This document shows positions 17,404 through 25,663 of a stretch of 64,000 nt of DNA, one piece after another. Source of the DNA: Cupriavidus metallidurans CH34 (GTDB lineage: Bacteria; Pseudomonadota; Gammaproteobacteria; Burkholderiales; Burkholderiaceae); contig NC_007974.2 of NCBI RefSeq assembly GCF_000196015.1, forward strand, positions 372,001 through 436,000. Reading direction: 5' to 3'. The notes beneath the pieces are model-generated. The model saw only the letters and a program-made list of their open reading frames with translations, was not told the origin of the DNA and did not search any database. A program made the position numbers and the translations under genes. Every line of letters starts with the position of its first letter. The first letter of the stretch is position 1.

Positions 17404-18222
17404 TCAAGCCCTGGCGCTGAACACGTGCGCCTGAATCTTCCCGCTAACCGGACCGGGGCCGAACTCCCTCGTCAGCGCCTTCGCACAGGCGAGCGTGGCA
17501 TTCACCAGCGCATCGGGGCCGAATGCCTCCAGTTCGCCGCGTAGCGGCGTTCCCTGGCAGAAGGCGATGGCAGGCGTGTTGGCGTCCACGGCACGGCTTT
17601 CGGCGGCGACGGTTGCGCATGTGGAGGCTTCGGAAAAGCCTCCGAGCCTCAGATCGGCCGCCACGACCGCCGGGTCGTGATAACCATGAGGCGTGCGTGC
17701 GAGAAACACAGGCGGCTTGTGCGGAAACATGCCGGTCAGCGTTTGCGTTACCGTATGCGCGAACGCGTTTTCCTCGATGCGATCCCACACGTTGAAAAGC
17801 AGCACGCCCCCGGGCTTCAGCACACGGCGCGCTTCGGCGAAAGCCTTGTGCTTCTCGGGAAAGAACATCGCCCCGAACTGGCAGATCACCAGATCGAAAC
17901 TTGCGTCGGGGAAGGGTAGCTGCATGGCGTCGGCCTGCCGCCACGTCAGCGGCCGCGAGGTGCCGATGGCGGCGGCGCGATCCAGCATCGGTCGATTGAG
18001 GTCGGTGGCCACGATCGACGTGCCGTCGGGCAGGTCACTCGCCAGCCGCCGTGTCAGCGCGCCAGTTCCCGCAGCAACCTCGAGCACGTGTGTTGGCGCG
18101 AGTGCTGCGGCACGCGCGGCGAGGTCCGCCGCGTATGGTTCGAAGATCAACGGGACCATCAGCGTGTCGTACAACTCCGGAACGGAGCCTGCGAAGACCG
18201 TGTCTGTTCCATGCGATGTCAT
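17404..18222 (-). CDS. Class I SAM-dependent methyltransferase
   Basis: A 272-residue Rossmann-fold methyltransferase of the UbiE/Methyltransf_11 type. Motif I is HVLEVAAGTGALTRRL (about residues 45-60), with the acidic SAM-ribose ligand in VATDLNRPML, then QADAMQLPFPDASFDLVICQFG (motifs II-III) and RRVLKPGGVLLFNVWD. A C-terminal helical part probably binds the acceptor, which is unknown. The gene is likely expressed from its own promoter and is followed only by the small gene at 17042. The similarity is to generic small-molecule methyltransferases rather than ubiquinone synthesis, since no quinone gene is near. Confidence 0.9.
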   Translation of the reverse strand: MTSHGTDTVFAGSVPELYDTLMVPLIFEPYAADLAARAAALAPTHVLEVAAGTGALTRRLASDLPDGTSIVATDLNRPMLDRAAAIGTSRPLTWRQADAMQLPFPDASFDLVICQFGAMFFPEKHKAFAEARRVLKPGGVLLFNVWDRIEENAFAHTVTQTLTGMFPHKPPVFLARTPHGYHDPAVVAADLRLGGFSEASTCATVAAESRAVDANTPAIAFCQGTPLRGELEAFGPDALVNATLACAKALTREFGPGPVSGKIQAHVFSARA

Positions 18223-18291
18223 GGCTCGCCTCTTGTCCCTGCCCCCGGTGTTGCGTGCCGGGGGATGGTCGATCCAGCTTTCTGAAGCGAA

Positions 18292-18531
18292 CTAAGCCGG
18301 GGCGCGTAGCGCCAGGTTCAACTGGTCCACCGCTTCCGCCCAGTCCGCATCCTCGGCGATCTCGTCGCGCAGCAGCGATGCCTGGGCGGGAGTCCAGAAC
18401 GCAGCGTCCCAAAGTTCGACGTTCTGCGGAAGCGGCGAATGCTTCGCAATGAATGCGCGGATATCGCTCTCGTCCGATGGCAATCCGAGCTGGGCGAAGA
18501 GTTCGGAGAACTGGTGAAACGGGGCATCCAT
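18292..18531 (-). CDS. DUF2789 family small protein
   Basis: A 79-residue acidic protein matching the DUF2789 pattern: FSELFAQLGLPSDESDI, then FIAKHSPLP, then FWTPAQASLLRDEIAEDADWAE. It is soluble, with no signal peptide or cysteine. The family is widespread in proteobacteria and has no defined function. It is 69 bases upstream of the methyltransferase gene on the same strand, so the two may share a transcript, though nothing links them functionally. Confidence 0.88.
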   Translation of the reverse strand: MDAPFHQFSELFAQLGLPSDESDIRAFIAKHSPLPQNVELWDAAFWTPAQASLLRDEIAEDADWAEAVDQLNLALRAPA

Positions 18532-18736
18532 GGGGAATCTCCGGTTGATCAGTTGGATCTGTGCAAGGCACTTCCTACAAGATAGCAGCCAATGCAGCGA
18601 ACTGGCTGACTTCTGCTTTCGCGCGCGGTGGTGGCATCAATACCTGCGTCGGCCCTCATACTGTGAGACATTGGCGTTTCCCGAGAACGGCACCGGGCTT
18701 GTGGACGCTGGTGCCTGACGCTTCAGGAGGTACGAG

Positions 18737-19222
18737 ATGGCCAGCAAGAACACGATCTGTCTGTGGTACGACGGCGATGCGCTCGACGCCGCGACTTTCT
18801 ATGCCAAGACCTTCCCCGACAGCGCCGTCGGCGCCGTCTTCCGCGCACCTGGCGACTATCCCGATGGCAAGCAGGGCGATGTCCTGACGGTGGAGTTCAC
18901 CGTGGCGGGCATTCCCTGTGTTGGTCTCAATGGCGGCCCGCATTTCAAGCACAGCGAGGCGTTCTCGTTTCAGATCGCCACTGACGATCAGGCTGAGACC
19001 GACCGACTTTGGAATGCAATCGTCAGCCACGGCGGCCAGGAAAGCGCGTGTGGCTGGTGCAAGGACCGGTGGGGATTGTGCTGGCAGATCACGCCGCGCG
19101 CGCTCCTGGCTGCAATCACGGACCCCGATCGCGCGGCGGCCAAACGGGCGTTCGATGCCATGATGACCATGGGCAAGATCGACATCGCCGCGATCGAGGC
19201 GGCACGGGCGGGCCGAAGCTAA
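18737..19222 (+). CDS. PhnB-like VOC superfamily protein
   Basis: A 161-residue protein of the vicinal-oxygen-chelate fold, PhnB-like ('3-demethylubiquinone-9 3-methyltransferase' domain) type. Visible family features are the opening TICLWYDGDALDAATFYAKTFPDS, the strand VEFTVAGIPCVGLNGGPHFK, and WCKDRWGLCWQITPRALLAAI near residues 107-127. The ATG has AGGAGG six bases upstream, the clearest ribosome site in this stretch. Despite the domain's historical name a methyltransferase activity is unlikely; VOC proteins of this group have no settled function. It is monocistronic and convergent with the membrane redox operon that follows. Confidence 0.9.
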   Translation: MASKNTICLWYDGDALDAATFYAKTFPDSAVGAVFRAPGDYPDGKQGDVLTVEFTVAGIPCVGLNGGPHFKHSEAFSFQIATDDQAETDRLWNAIVSHGGQESACGWCKDRWGLCWQITPRALLAAITDPDRAAAKRAFDAMMTMGKIDIAAIEAARAGRS

Positions 19223-19230
19223 TTCCGGAG

Positions 19231-20700
19231 CTAATGCCGGAGCGAAGCTCTATCCCCGGTCAGATCGCGTAGTGCCGATTCGGCTGCAGGAAAGCGAAAC
19301 GCAAAGCCCTCCCGTTGCAGCCGTGCCGGGATCACCCGCTGACCCGCAAGTAGCAATTCGCTCATCTCGCCCGCTGCCCACCGAAGTGGCGCCGCGGGCA
19401 GGTGGAACCACACAGGTCGGCGAAGCACCTTGCCGACGGTACGAGCGAACTCTGCTTGCGTCAGGCAGCCCGGTGCCGTCGCGTTGTAGACGCCGCTCAT
19501 GCCCGGGTCCGACAATGCCCGCGCGAGGATACGCAGCAGATCCTCGCGATGAATCCAGCTCATCACCTGCCTTCCGTTTCCCAGTCGCCCACCCAGGCCG
19601 AAGTAGTGAGGCAGCATCATGGGTGGGAGGGCGCCACCGGGTCCGAAGACCACGCCAAGCCGTAGCACGACCATGCGGAGGCCGTAGTCACGCAGTGGCT
19701 CGGCGGATTCCTCCCATCTCCGACATAGCTCGGACATAAAGCCGCCTCCGGGCGCGCTGTGCTCGTCCAGCAGCTGATCGCCGTCGCGTGCGCCGTAGAA
19801 GCCGATGGCGGATGCCTGAATCCAGATGGCAGGCTTGTGCGTGGCATGACTGGCCCAGCGTGTCAGCGCTTGCGTGACACCGACGCGGCTGGCCAGCAAC
19901 TGCGCCCGCCGCCGCTGGCTCCAGCGCGGCCCCAGTACTGGTGCGCCGGCCAGATTGATTACCGCGTCAAACCGTTCCTGTGCGTGCAATTGATCGAGGG
20001 ACGTCACGCTGCGGGCGCGGCCGGTGAACTGATATGCCGCGCGTAGCGGGTCGCGTGCCAGTAGCGTGACGGTATGGCCGGCATCGAGCAGTTGGGTGAC
20101 GAGCGCCTCGCCGATGAATCCGGTGCCGCCCGTCACCAGAACGCTCAGGTGTGATTGCCCGGCGAATGGATTGACGGCCGCGCCGCGACGGCTCATGCGT
20201 CTCGCGGCGAGTCCATCGCGAATGCCAGACACCGTCACCCCTGCGGCGGCGAGGCTTAACAGCCAGCCGCGCCAGCCGAAGCTGGCGATTGCCAGTCCCG
20301 TGGGTGCCTGGAACCACTCGACAAGCTGAACCGCGTACAAGCCAAACAGCGCGCCGCCATTGATGGCCAGCAGCGTGTGGAGCACACGCTCGGTGGCCGG
20401 GAGTTTGCGGCTTCGATCCTCCACGACGAAATCCCAGAGCGTCAGCCATACTTCCACCACCACGAGGCCGGCGATGGCGAATGTCCAGATGCCAAAGAAC
20501 TTGAGATTGGCCATCGACGCAAACAGCACGCCGTACAGCACGGCGCGGATGGCGTGGATGGACAGCTCTCGCCGTGCGCGGGGGCTGTGTGACAGGCCTT
20601 GTGTCAGCTCGTGGTGGTAGAGCGTGTCGAAGGCGCCCATCAGCGCCTGCACGATCAGGAGATTGATGGTCCAGTCCAGGACCGGCAAGGTGTTGTTCAT
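19231..20700 (-). CDS. TIGR01777-family epimerase fused to an N-terminal membrane domain
   Basis: A 489-residue two-part protein. Residues about 5-165 form a membrane domain of some five helices with an FDTLYHHEL motif. Residues 185-489 are an NAD(P)-binding extended-SDR domain of the TIGR01777/YfcH type, with GGTGFIG at 191-197, INLAGAPV, SAIGFYG, MSWIHREDL and a C-terminal DUF1731-like part. Most TIGR01777 proteins lack the membrane domain, so this one probably works on a lipid or quinone-like substrate at the inner membrane (inference). Start ATG 20700 overlaps the stop of the DCC gene (ATGA), indicating coupling. It is the last gene of the four-gene operon from 23359. Confidence 0.88.
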   Translation of the reverse strand: MNNTLPVLDWTINLLIVQALMGAFDTLYHHELTQGLSHSPRARRELSIHAIRAVLYGVLFASMANLKFFGIWTFAIAGLVVVEVWLTLWDFVVEDRSRKLPATERVLHTLLAINGGALFGLYAVQLVEWFQAPTGLAIASFGWRGWLLSLAAAGVTVSGIRDGLAARRMSRRGAAVNPFAGQSHLSVLVTGGTGFIGEALVTQLLDAGHTVTLLARDPLRAAYQFTGRARSVTSLDQLHAQERFDAVINLAGAPVLGPRWSQRRRAQLLASRVGVTQALTRWASHATHKPAIWIQASAIGFYGARDGDQLLDEHSAPGGGFMSELCRRWEESAEPLRDYGLRMVVLRLGVVFGPGGALPPMMLPHYFGLGGRLGNGRQVMSWIHREDLLRILARALSDPGMSGVYNATAPGCLTQAEFARTVGKVLRRPVWFHLPAAPLRWAAGEMSELLLAGQRVIPARLQREGFAFRFPAAESALRDLTGDRASLRH

Positions 20701-21578
20701 GCTGCGTCCTTTCGCCACAGATAGAGCAATGGTGGAATCATCGTGAGCAGCGCCACCGCGTCGACCAATACATGCGGCCATACGTGCGCTTGCAGCGAGA
20801 TCAACAAGTCTTGCGGCGCCCAGACCAGCAGGCCGACCAGCAACCACCCCCATGCCATCCGGTGTCGCGTTCGGTTGCCCAGATGCACCAGCGCCAGCAT
20901 CCATATCGCCGAGCATTGCAGGGTGGCGCCAAAGAGCGCGATCCACCAGACCTGCTGCGCTCTGGCCTGCGCTGGCGCCGCGCCCGACCAGAACGATTGC
21001 TCGACGATGCGGTGGTATGTACCAAAGAGCGTTGCGTCTGCCGCCCACGGCATGGCGGCGCCGACAAGCAGATGCGCGATGGCAGCGGCATACATCCAGC
21101 GAACCGCCAATTGGCGGGAATCTCGCCGAGCGGGACGGTCCTCAGCGGCATCGGTTAATTCCTTGCCGCTGAGGAACGGGTTGCCAGTGCCACAGGAATC
21201 GCCGTCACAGGCCGTTGCGGTGCCGTAGCCCAGCCAGCGTGAAAGCGTGTAGCGATTGCCTGCAAAGGCGCGGTACAGGTTCGCCAGTACACGACGCAGC
21301 CCGGGTACCCGCAACGGCAACACCAGCCAGCCATGCCCCGCCAGCGTGTAGGCCGCGATCATGCAGTCGATGCCGACGAGCAGGCGGCCATCGGACGTGC
21401 GGCCATGCAGCTCGCGGTTCAGTGCGGCGAGATCCACGTTCAACGACGAGCAATCGAAACCCTCTTGCGCGATGTCGACGAAAGCCAGCTGGTGTTGTGT
21501 GTCCCATTCGCTCAGGCGCCGCATCTCGGCGGCACAGAACGGGCATTTGCCATCGAAGTAAAGAACCAGCGCGTTCAT
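20697..21578 (-). CDS. DCC-type thiol-disulfide oxidoreductase with membrane domain
   Basis: A 293-residue protein. The N-terminal 120 residues match the DCC (DUF393) thioredoxin-like family: LYFDGKCPFCAAEMRRL with the CxxC at Cys12-Cys15, and VGIDCMIAAYTLAGHGWL. Residues about 168-290 add four hydrophobic helices. A further Cys pair (CDGDSC, about 138-143) sits between the halves and could be a second redox site. GGAGG stands ahead of the ATG at 21578. It overlaps the downstream epimerase gene by four bases and follows the DUF2269 gene closely. It probably exchanges thiols or disulfides at the membrane; the partner is unknown. Confidence 0.88.
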   Translation of the reverse strand: MNALVLYFDGKCPFCAAEMRRLSEWDTQHQLAFVDIAQEGFDCSSLNVDLAALNRELHGRTSDGRLLVGIDCMIAAYTLAGHGWLVLPLRVPGLRRVLANLYRAFAGNRYTLSRWLGYGTATACDGDSCGTGNPFLSGKELTDAAEDRPARRDSRQLAVRWMYAAAIAHLLVGAAMPWAADATLFGTYHRIVEQSFWSGAAPAQARAQQVWWIALFGATLQCSAIWMLALVHLGNRTRHRMAWGWLLVGLLVWAPQDLLISLQAHVWPHVLVDAVALLTMIPPLLYLWRKDAA

Positions 21579-21626
21579 CTGGTCGCCCTCCATTTGTCGT
21601 TCAACGCATCCGCTCATATCACCCGC

Positions 21627-22091
21627 TCACATCGGCTTGAACACCATCAGCGCGAACACGGCCACCATCGCGGCGAATGCCGGATAGCCGAGGTATTCCC
21701 AGCGGCGCGCATCGCGCCAATAGGACGCCGGCAGTGGCGTGCCACGTTCGTGCGCGGCCATTGCCGTCCGGGACATGCGGATCTGGTACCACACCACCGG
21801 AAGCCAGCAGGCGCCCGCGAAAAGATAGAGCGCGGCGGATGCCACGATCCATGGCGAGTTCAGCGGATATCCGGCCAGATGGAGCATGTAGGCGCCGGAC
21901 AAGGGCTGGACGATGACCGCAGGCGTGGTGAACCACCAGTCCGCCCGCACCACGAGACGCGAGACCACGGCGATGGCTTCGGTCGAGCCCGAGCGGTTGG
22001 CGAAGAACAGGTAGAAGGCCGTCCCAAAACCGGTGCCGACCAGCACGACGGACGAGATGATGTGAATCACCTTGATGGCGAGGTATTCCAT
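21627..22091 (-). CDS. DUF2269 family integral membrane protein
   Basis: A 154-residue membrane protein with four predicted helices. The N-terminal KVIHIISSVVLVGTGFGTAFYLFFANRS, the middle WWFTTPAVIVQPLSG and the end WEYLGYPAFAAMVAVFALMVFKP are typical of DUF2269. The conserved His in the first helix, as in related cytochrome-like four-helix families, could bind a cofactor, but that is speculation. Its start lies 25 bases inside the end of the upstream SDR gene, so the two are translated from overlapping reading frames. Function is unknown. Confidence 0.87.
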   Translation of the reverse strand: MEYLAIKVIHIISSVVLVGTGFGTAFYLFFANRSGSTEAIAVVSRLVVRADWWFTTPAVIVQPLSGAYMLHLAGYPLNSPWIVASAALYLFAGACWLPVVWYQIRMSRTAMAAHERGTPLPASYWRDARRWEYLGYPAFAAMVAVFALMVFKPM

Positions 22092-23359
22092 GATTCCTGC
22101 TCCGCGTAGAGGATGAAGAGAATGGCGAGAATCGGCAGGTTCTTGAGCACCGGCCCGAACGGATGCCAGAGGAACTGCGGCAATGCGACGGCGATGATCA
22201 GCGAGTAGCCGGCGACAAGCGCAGCCTGAAGCGCCCATAGCCGGCGTGACGGATAGCGCAGGCATCCGACGGCCATGGCCGCATCTACGAAGACCGCGGC
22301 ATATAGCGTCACGATGGCGGGCGTGCCATGCAATCCGACTGCGCCGAGCAGTGCCAGGCTGTCGGCAAGCGGGTAGGCGAACAGCGTGACCAGTGCCGTG
22401 GCCAACCAGACAAGGGCCATCACGATCCGCAGCATCGGCATACGCCATGCGCCAACGGCGCGATGGCGCAGGCAATCGGCTTCACCGGGTGCGATGAAAG
22501 TGCCAATGGCGCGTGGCCGATGTCCGAGCAGGCGCGTCAGCGGCGCGGCATCGCCATGACACCCGCGCCGGAGCATCCGCCACGTGTCGGGGGTCAGCTT
22601 CGATCCCGGCACGCAACGCGCCACATACGCGGCCACCGTCATGCACGGGGCGGGAATGGTCGCCCACATTGGCGCTGGCAACTGCATTCCCTGGCGATAG
22701 GTGTCCAGCATCGCCCGATATGACATGCGGCTTGCGCCGACGACCTCAATGCACTGGCCCGGGGGAATAGCCGGAACGATGACAGTGACGACGGTATCCA
22801 CGAGATCGTCGATATGAACCGGTTGAAACCTGGCATCGCCAAGTTCGGGTACCGGTATCACCGGAAGACTCGCCAGGGTACGAAACATCGCGGCGGAGTC
22901 GCCGTCCTGGGCATACACGAGCGATGGATAGAGGACCTGCCACTGCACGGGCAAAGCACGCAGCACGTCGTCTGCACCGCGCTTGCTGCGAAAGTAGGGC
23001 GTGTCGCCGCGATCGGCGCCAAGCGCCGAGATCTGGATGACGCGGCCCACTCCGGCCTTGGCGCAGGCGCGGAACAACGCCGCCGGCGCCAGGTGATGGA
23101 CGGCTTCGAAGCGATTCGTGCCGGTTTCGACGATGATGCCGACGGCATTGATGACGACGTGCATGCCTTGCACGCGCGGAAGCCATTGCTCGATGGTGGT
23201 ATCGGTCCCGAAATCCATGGCGACGTCACGAGCCGACGTTGGCGTGCGTACACCGCGAATCACCTCATGCCCCTGCGCTTCCAGACGTTTGCACAGCACG
23301 GCGCCAATCAGGCCCGATGCGCCGCACACCAGGACCCTGAGCCGCCTGTGATCCGCCAT
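22067..23359 (-). CDS. SDR-family NAD(P)-binding protein fused to a DoxX-like membrane domain
   Basis: A 430-residue fusion. Residues 7-290 are an atypical SDR (NmrA/complex-I-subunit-like) with the nucleotide loop GASGLIG at 13-19, VVINAVGIIVETG, and ISALGAD; residues about 310-430 hold four helices resembling DoxX-like proteins. The ATG at 23359 is preferred because an AAGGGAA/AGGG-rich leader precedes it; an in-frame ATG at 23389 is possible but lies near the operator. It is the first gene of the operon of four membrane-linked redox proteins and sits directly behind the GbsR-type operator. It probably reduces or isomerises a membrane-soluble substrate. Confidence 0.85.
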   Translation of the reverse strand: MADHRRLRVLVCGASGLIGAVLCKRLEAQGHEVIRGVRTPTSARDVAMDFGTDTTIEQWLPRVQGMHVVINAVGIIVETGTNRFEAVHHLAPAALFRACAKAGVGRVIQISALGADRGDTPYFRSKRGADDVLRALPVQWQVLYPSLVYAQDGDSAAMFRTLASLPVIPVPELGDARFQPVHIDDLVDTVVTVIVPAIPPGQCIEVVGASRMSYRAMLDTYRQGMQLPAPMWATIPAPCMTVAAYVARCVPGSKLTPDTWRMLRRGCHGDAAPLTRLLGHRPRAIGTFIAPGEADCLRHRAVGAWRMPMLRIVMALVWLATALVTLFAYPLADSLALLGAVGLHGTPAIVTLYAAVFVDAAMAVGCLRYPSRRLWALQAALVAGYSLIIAVALPQFLWHPFGPVLKNLPILAILFILYAEQESWNTSPSR

Positions 23360-23393
23360 CCCTGCCGTTCCCTTCTCTTCGCTGTTCATACAG

Positions 23394-23417
23394 TTATTTC
23401 AGTAATGACAGAAATAA
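23394..23417. promoter_or_regulatory. Candidate GbsR/MarR operator, operon side
   Basis: TTATTTC (23394-23400) and GAAATAA (23411-23417) form a perfect 7-bp inverted repeat around a 10-base spacer, 35 bases upstream of the SDR start. The same architecture recurs at 24013-24036 ahead of the regulator gene, so both are likely bound by that regulator. Confidence 0.75.
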
Positions 23418-23462
23418 TCGGGTAAAAAAGAAACGGGTCGATGCCCGTTTCCCATGGAAGCC

Positions 23463-23990
23463 TTAGCTACGTTTGCGTACCGCGTTGCTGATCTTCGCCG
23501 TCAAGCCCAGTGTCTTCATCAGCGTCTCCGGTTTCAGCCGCAGCATTTCATCGGCCAGCGTGCTCATGGTTTCGATGAACTTCAGGGTTTCCTCGATACG
23601 TTCGCGCGTTCCGGTGTCTTCTTCGCCGATTGCCGGGTTGTCGAGGCATTCCCGCAGCGCAACGGCCGTCGGATCGATCTCACGCTGCCGGCGGCCGGCC
23701 ACGATGAGCTTGAACAGTTCCCAGATGTCGGTCGACGTCTCGAAGAAGTCACGACGCTCGCCCTTGATATGCACCACCTTGACGAGGTGCCAGGACTGCA
23801 GTTCCTTGAGACTGTTGCTCACGTTGGAGCGGGCCACGCCCAGCGTATCCGTGATTTCCTCGGCGTCCATGGGGCGCGCGGCCAGATAGAGCAGGGCGTG
23901 AACCTGCGCCACGGTGCGATTGACACCCCAGCGCGAGCCCATTTCCCCCCAGTGCAGCACGAAGCGTTCGGCGATCGGTTTCAGTTCCAT
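23463..23990 (-). CDS. GbsR/MarR-type transcriptional regulator
   Basis: A 175-residue winged-helix regulator of the GbsR type. It opens ERFVLHWGEMGSRWGVNRTVAQVHALLYLAARPMDAEEI, continues with the recognition helix ARSNVSNSLKELQSWHLV (about 62-80), and ends in a helical dimerisation part with EETLKFIETMSTLADEMLRLKP. Such proteins usually sense small molecules and repress nearby genes. ATG 23990 is preferred to 24008 because MELKPIAERF is the family start. Identical inverted repeats lie before this gene and between it and the four-gene operon downstream on the same strand, so it probably represses itself and the operon. Confidence 0.9.
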   Translation of the reverse strand: MELKPIAERFVLHWGEMGSRWGVNRTVAQVHALLYLAARPMDAEEITDTLGVARSNVSNSLKELQSWHLVKVVHIKGERRDFFETSTDIWELFKLIVAGRRQREIDPTAVALRECLDNPAIGEEDTGTRERIEETLKFIETMSTLADEMLRLKPETLMKTLGLTAKISNAVRKRS

Positions 23991-24012
23991 GCGTTGCATT
24001 CTATTCATTCAG

Positions 24013-24036
24013 TTATTTCTGTCAAGAGAGAAATAG
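24013..24036. promoter_or_regulatory. Candidate GbsR/MarR operator, regulator side
   Basis: TTATTTC (24013-24019), ten bases, then GAAATAG (24030-24036): six of seven arm positions pair. The left half extends to CAGTTATTTC, shared exactly with 23391-23400. It lies 23 bases upstream of the regulator start, fitting autoregulation. Confidence 0.73.
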
Positions 24037-24203
24037 CGGGGATGAGGTGGGAAGGTGCCGCGGGGATGTTCCGGGCCGGGGGCATAACGATATTGGCTTT
24101 CGTTCGTTCCTTCCTCCCGCACGCATCCCTATGCTGTCACGCCAAGGTATCCACCCACCGGGCTGGCGCGAGGCGCCGAAATGCCCGCCAGCAGACCGCT
24201 ACC

Positions 24204-25544
24204 ATGACCACTCCCGAGGCACCCCGCCAACTCCACCTGAATCTCAACGCGCTGCACGCCGGCTTTGTGCCGTCCGCGTGGCGCCTGCCGGAAAGCGATC
24301 CGCGTGCATTCGTCGATGTCCAGCACTACATCCGTCTTGCCCAGGTGGCCGAGGCCGGCAAGTTCGACGCGATCTTCCTGGCTGATAACGCGTCGATCGC
24401 AGACCAGATCAACTTTCGCCCAATCACCGCGCTGGAGCCGACCGTGCTGTTGGCTTGCGTTGCGGCGGCCACCACGCATATCGGGCTGGTGGCGACCGCA
24501 TCCACGAGCTACAACGAGCCCTACAACATCGCCCGCCGCTTTGCCACGCTCGACCATGTCAGCGGTGGGCGCGCGGGCTGGAATGTGGTGACCACTGCCG
24601 ATGCCGGTTCCGCCCGCAACTTTGGCCGCGCCGCGCCGCCGGATCATGCGCAGCGCTATGGTCGCGCCGACGAGTTCACGAACGTCGTCAAGGCGCTCTG
24701 GGATAGCTGGGAGGACGACGCTTTCGTTGGTGACCGGGCGACGGGGCGCTTCGTCGATACGGACAAGCTGCAGCCCATCGCGCACCACGGCCAGTACTTC
24801 AACGTCCATGGGCCGCTGAACCTGCCGCGCACGCCGCAAGGGTATCCGGTGCTGTTCCAGGCCGGCGGATCGTCGGACGGGCGCGAACTGGCCGCGCGCC
24901 ATGCCGAGGCGGTGTTCTCCGCCTCGCAGTCGTTCGAGGAATCGCTGGCCTATCGTCGAGACATCAATCAGCGTGCCGAGGCACTGGGGCGCGGGCCCGG
25001 CGCGGTCAAGATCCTGCCGGGGCTGACCACGATCATCGGCGCTACCGAGGCCCAGGCACGCCGCCGGCGCGATGATCTGATCGACCTGATCCCGTGGGAC
25101 TACAGCCTGAACCGGCTGGCGGGCACGCTGGGCATTGCGGTGGATCGTCTATCGCTCAATGCGCCATTGCCGAACGATCTGCAATTGCCTGCAAACGGCA
25201 ATCACACATTCTTCCGCGCCACCCTCGCGCTGGCGCAGCGCGAGGGTTTGACCGTGCGTGCGCTGATACGCGAGCTGGCGGGTGGTGGTGGTCATCGCGT
25301 CATCGTCGGCACGCCGGAGCAGATCGCTGACGATATCGAGCACTGGTTCCGTCATGGGGCCGCCGACGGGTTCAACCTGATGCCCGACGTGCTGCCCGGT
25401 GGCGTCGAGGATTTCGTCGACGGTGTGGTGCCGATTCTTCAACGGCGCGGGCTGTTCCGCACGGAATACACGGGACGCACCCTGCGCGACCACATGGGAC
25501 TGGCACGACCCGCTGGACGCACGCGCGAGCAGGCCGCGGCGTAG
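24204..25544 (+). CDS. NtaA/SnaA/DszA-type LLM flavin-dependent monooxygenase
   Basis: A 446-residue bacterial-luciferase-like monooxygenase of the nitrilotriacetate/sulfone monooxygenase (NtaA/SnaA/DszA) subfamily. Visible landmarks are LAQVAEAGKFDAIFLADN, TTHIGLVATASTSYNEPYNIARRFATLDHVSGGRAGWNVVT (about 91-131), RYGRADEFTNVVKALWDSWEDDA, and QAGGSSDGRELAARHAEAVF. It uses FMNH2 supplied by a separate reductase, which is not in the window. The ATG at 24204 starts a normal N-terminus; the much longer upstream frame runs across the regulator gene and is not used. The transporter and SfnB-like genes nearby suggest that it breaks down an organosulfur compound. Confidence 0.93.
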   Translation: MTTPEAPRQLHLNLNALHAGFVPSAWRLPESDPRAFVDVQHYIRLAQVAEAGKFDAIFLADNASIADQINFRPITALEPTVLLACVAAATTHIGLVATASTSYNEPYNIARRFATLDHVSGGRAGWNVVTTADAGSARNFGRAAPPDHAQRYGRADEFTNVVKALWDSWEDDAFVGDRATGRFVDTDKLQPIAHHGQYFNVHGPLNLPRTPQGYPVLFQAGGSSDGRELAARHAEAVFSASQSFEESLAYRRDINQRAEALGRGPGAVKILPGLTTIIGATEAQARRRRDDLIDLIPWDYSLNRLAGTLGIAVDRLSLNAPLPNDLQLPANGNHTFFRATLALAQREGLTVRALIRELAGGGGHRVIVGTPEQIADDIEHWFRHGAADGFNLMPDVLPGGVEDFVDGVVPILQRRGLFRTEYTGRTLRDHMGLARPAGRTREQAAA

Positions 25545-25663
25545 CGGCACCGCCCACGGTACATCGTCGCCGTACTTTGCATTTGCTACCTCGTATTCCT
25601 TCTTGGACCCGCGGCAGCGGCCTTCATAGACTGGTGCTTCCCAATACTTCCGCACCTTGCTCC

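Noticed and set aside
25545..25663. A SAM-type riboswitch ahead of the MetQ-like gene
   Set aside because: The 119-base leader shows no strong conserved stem-loop, and the operon is not clearly a methionine biosynthesis set.
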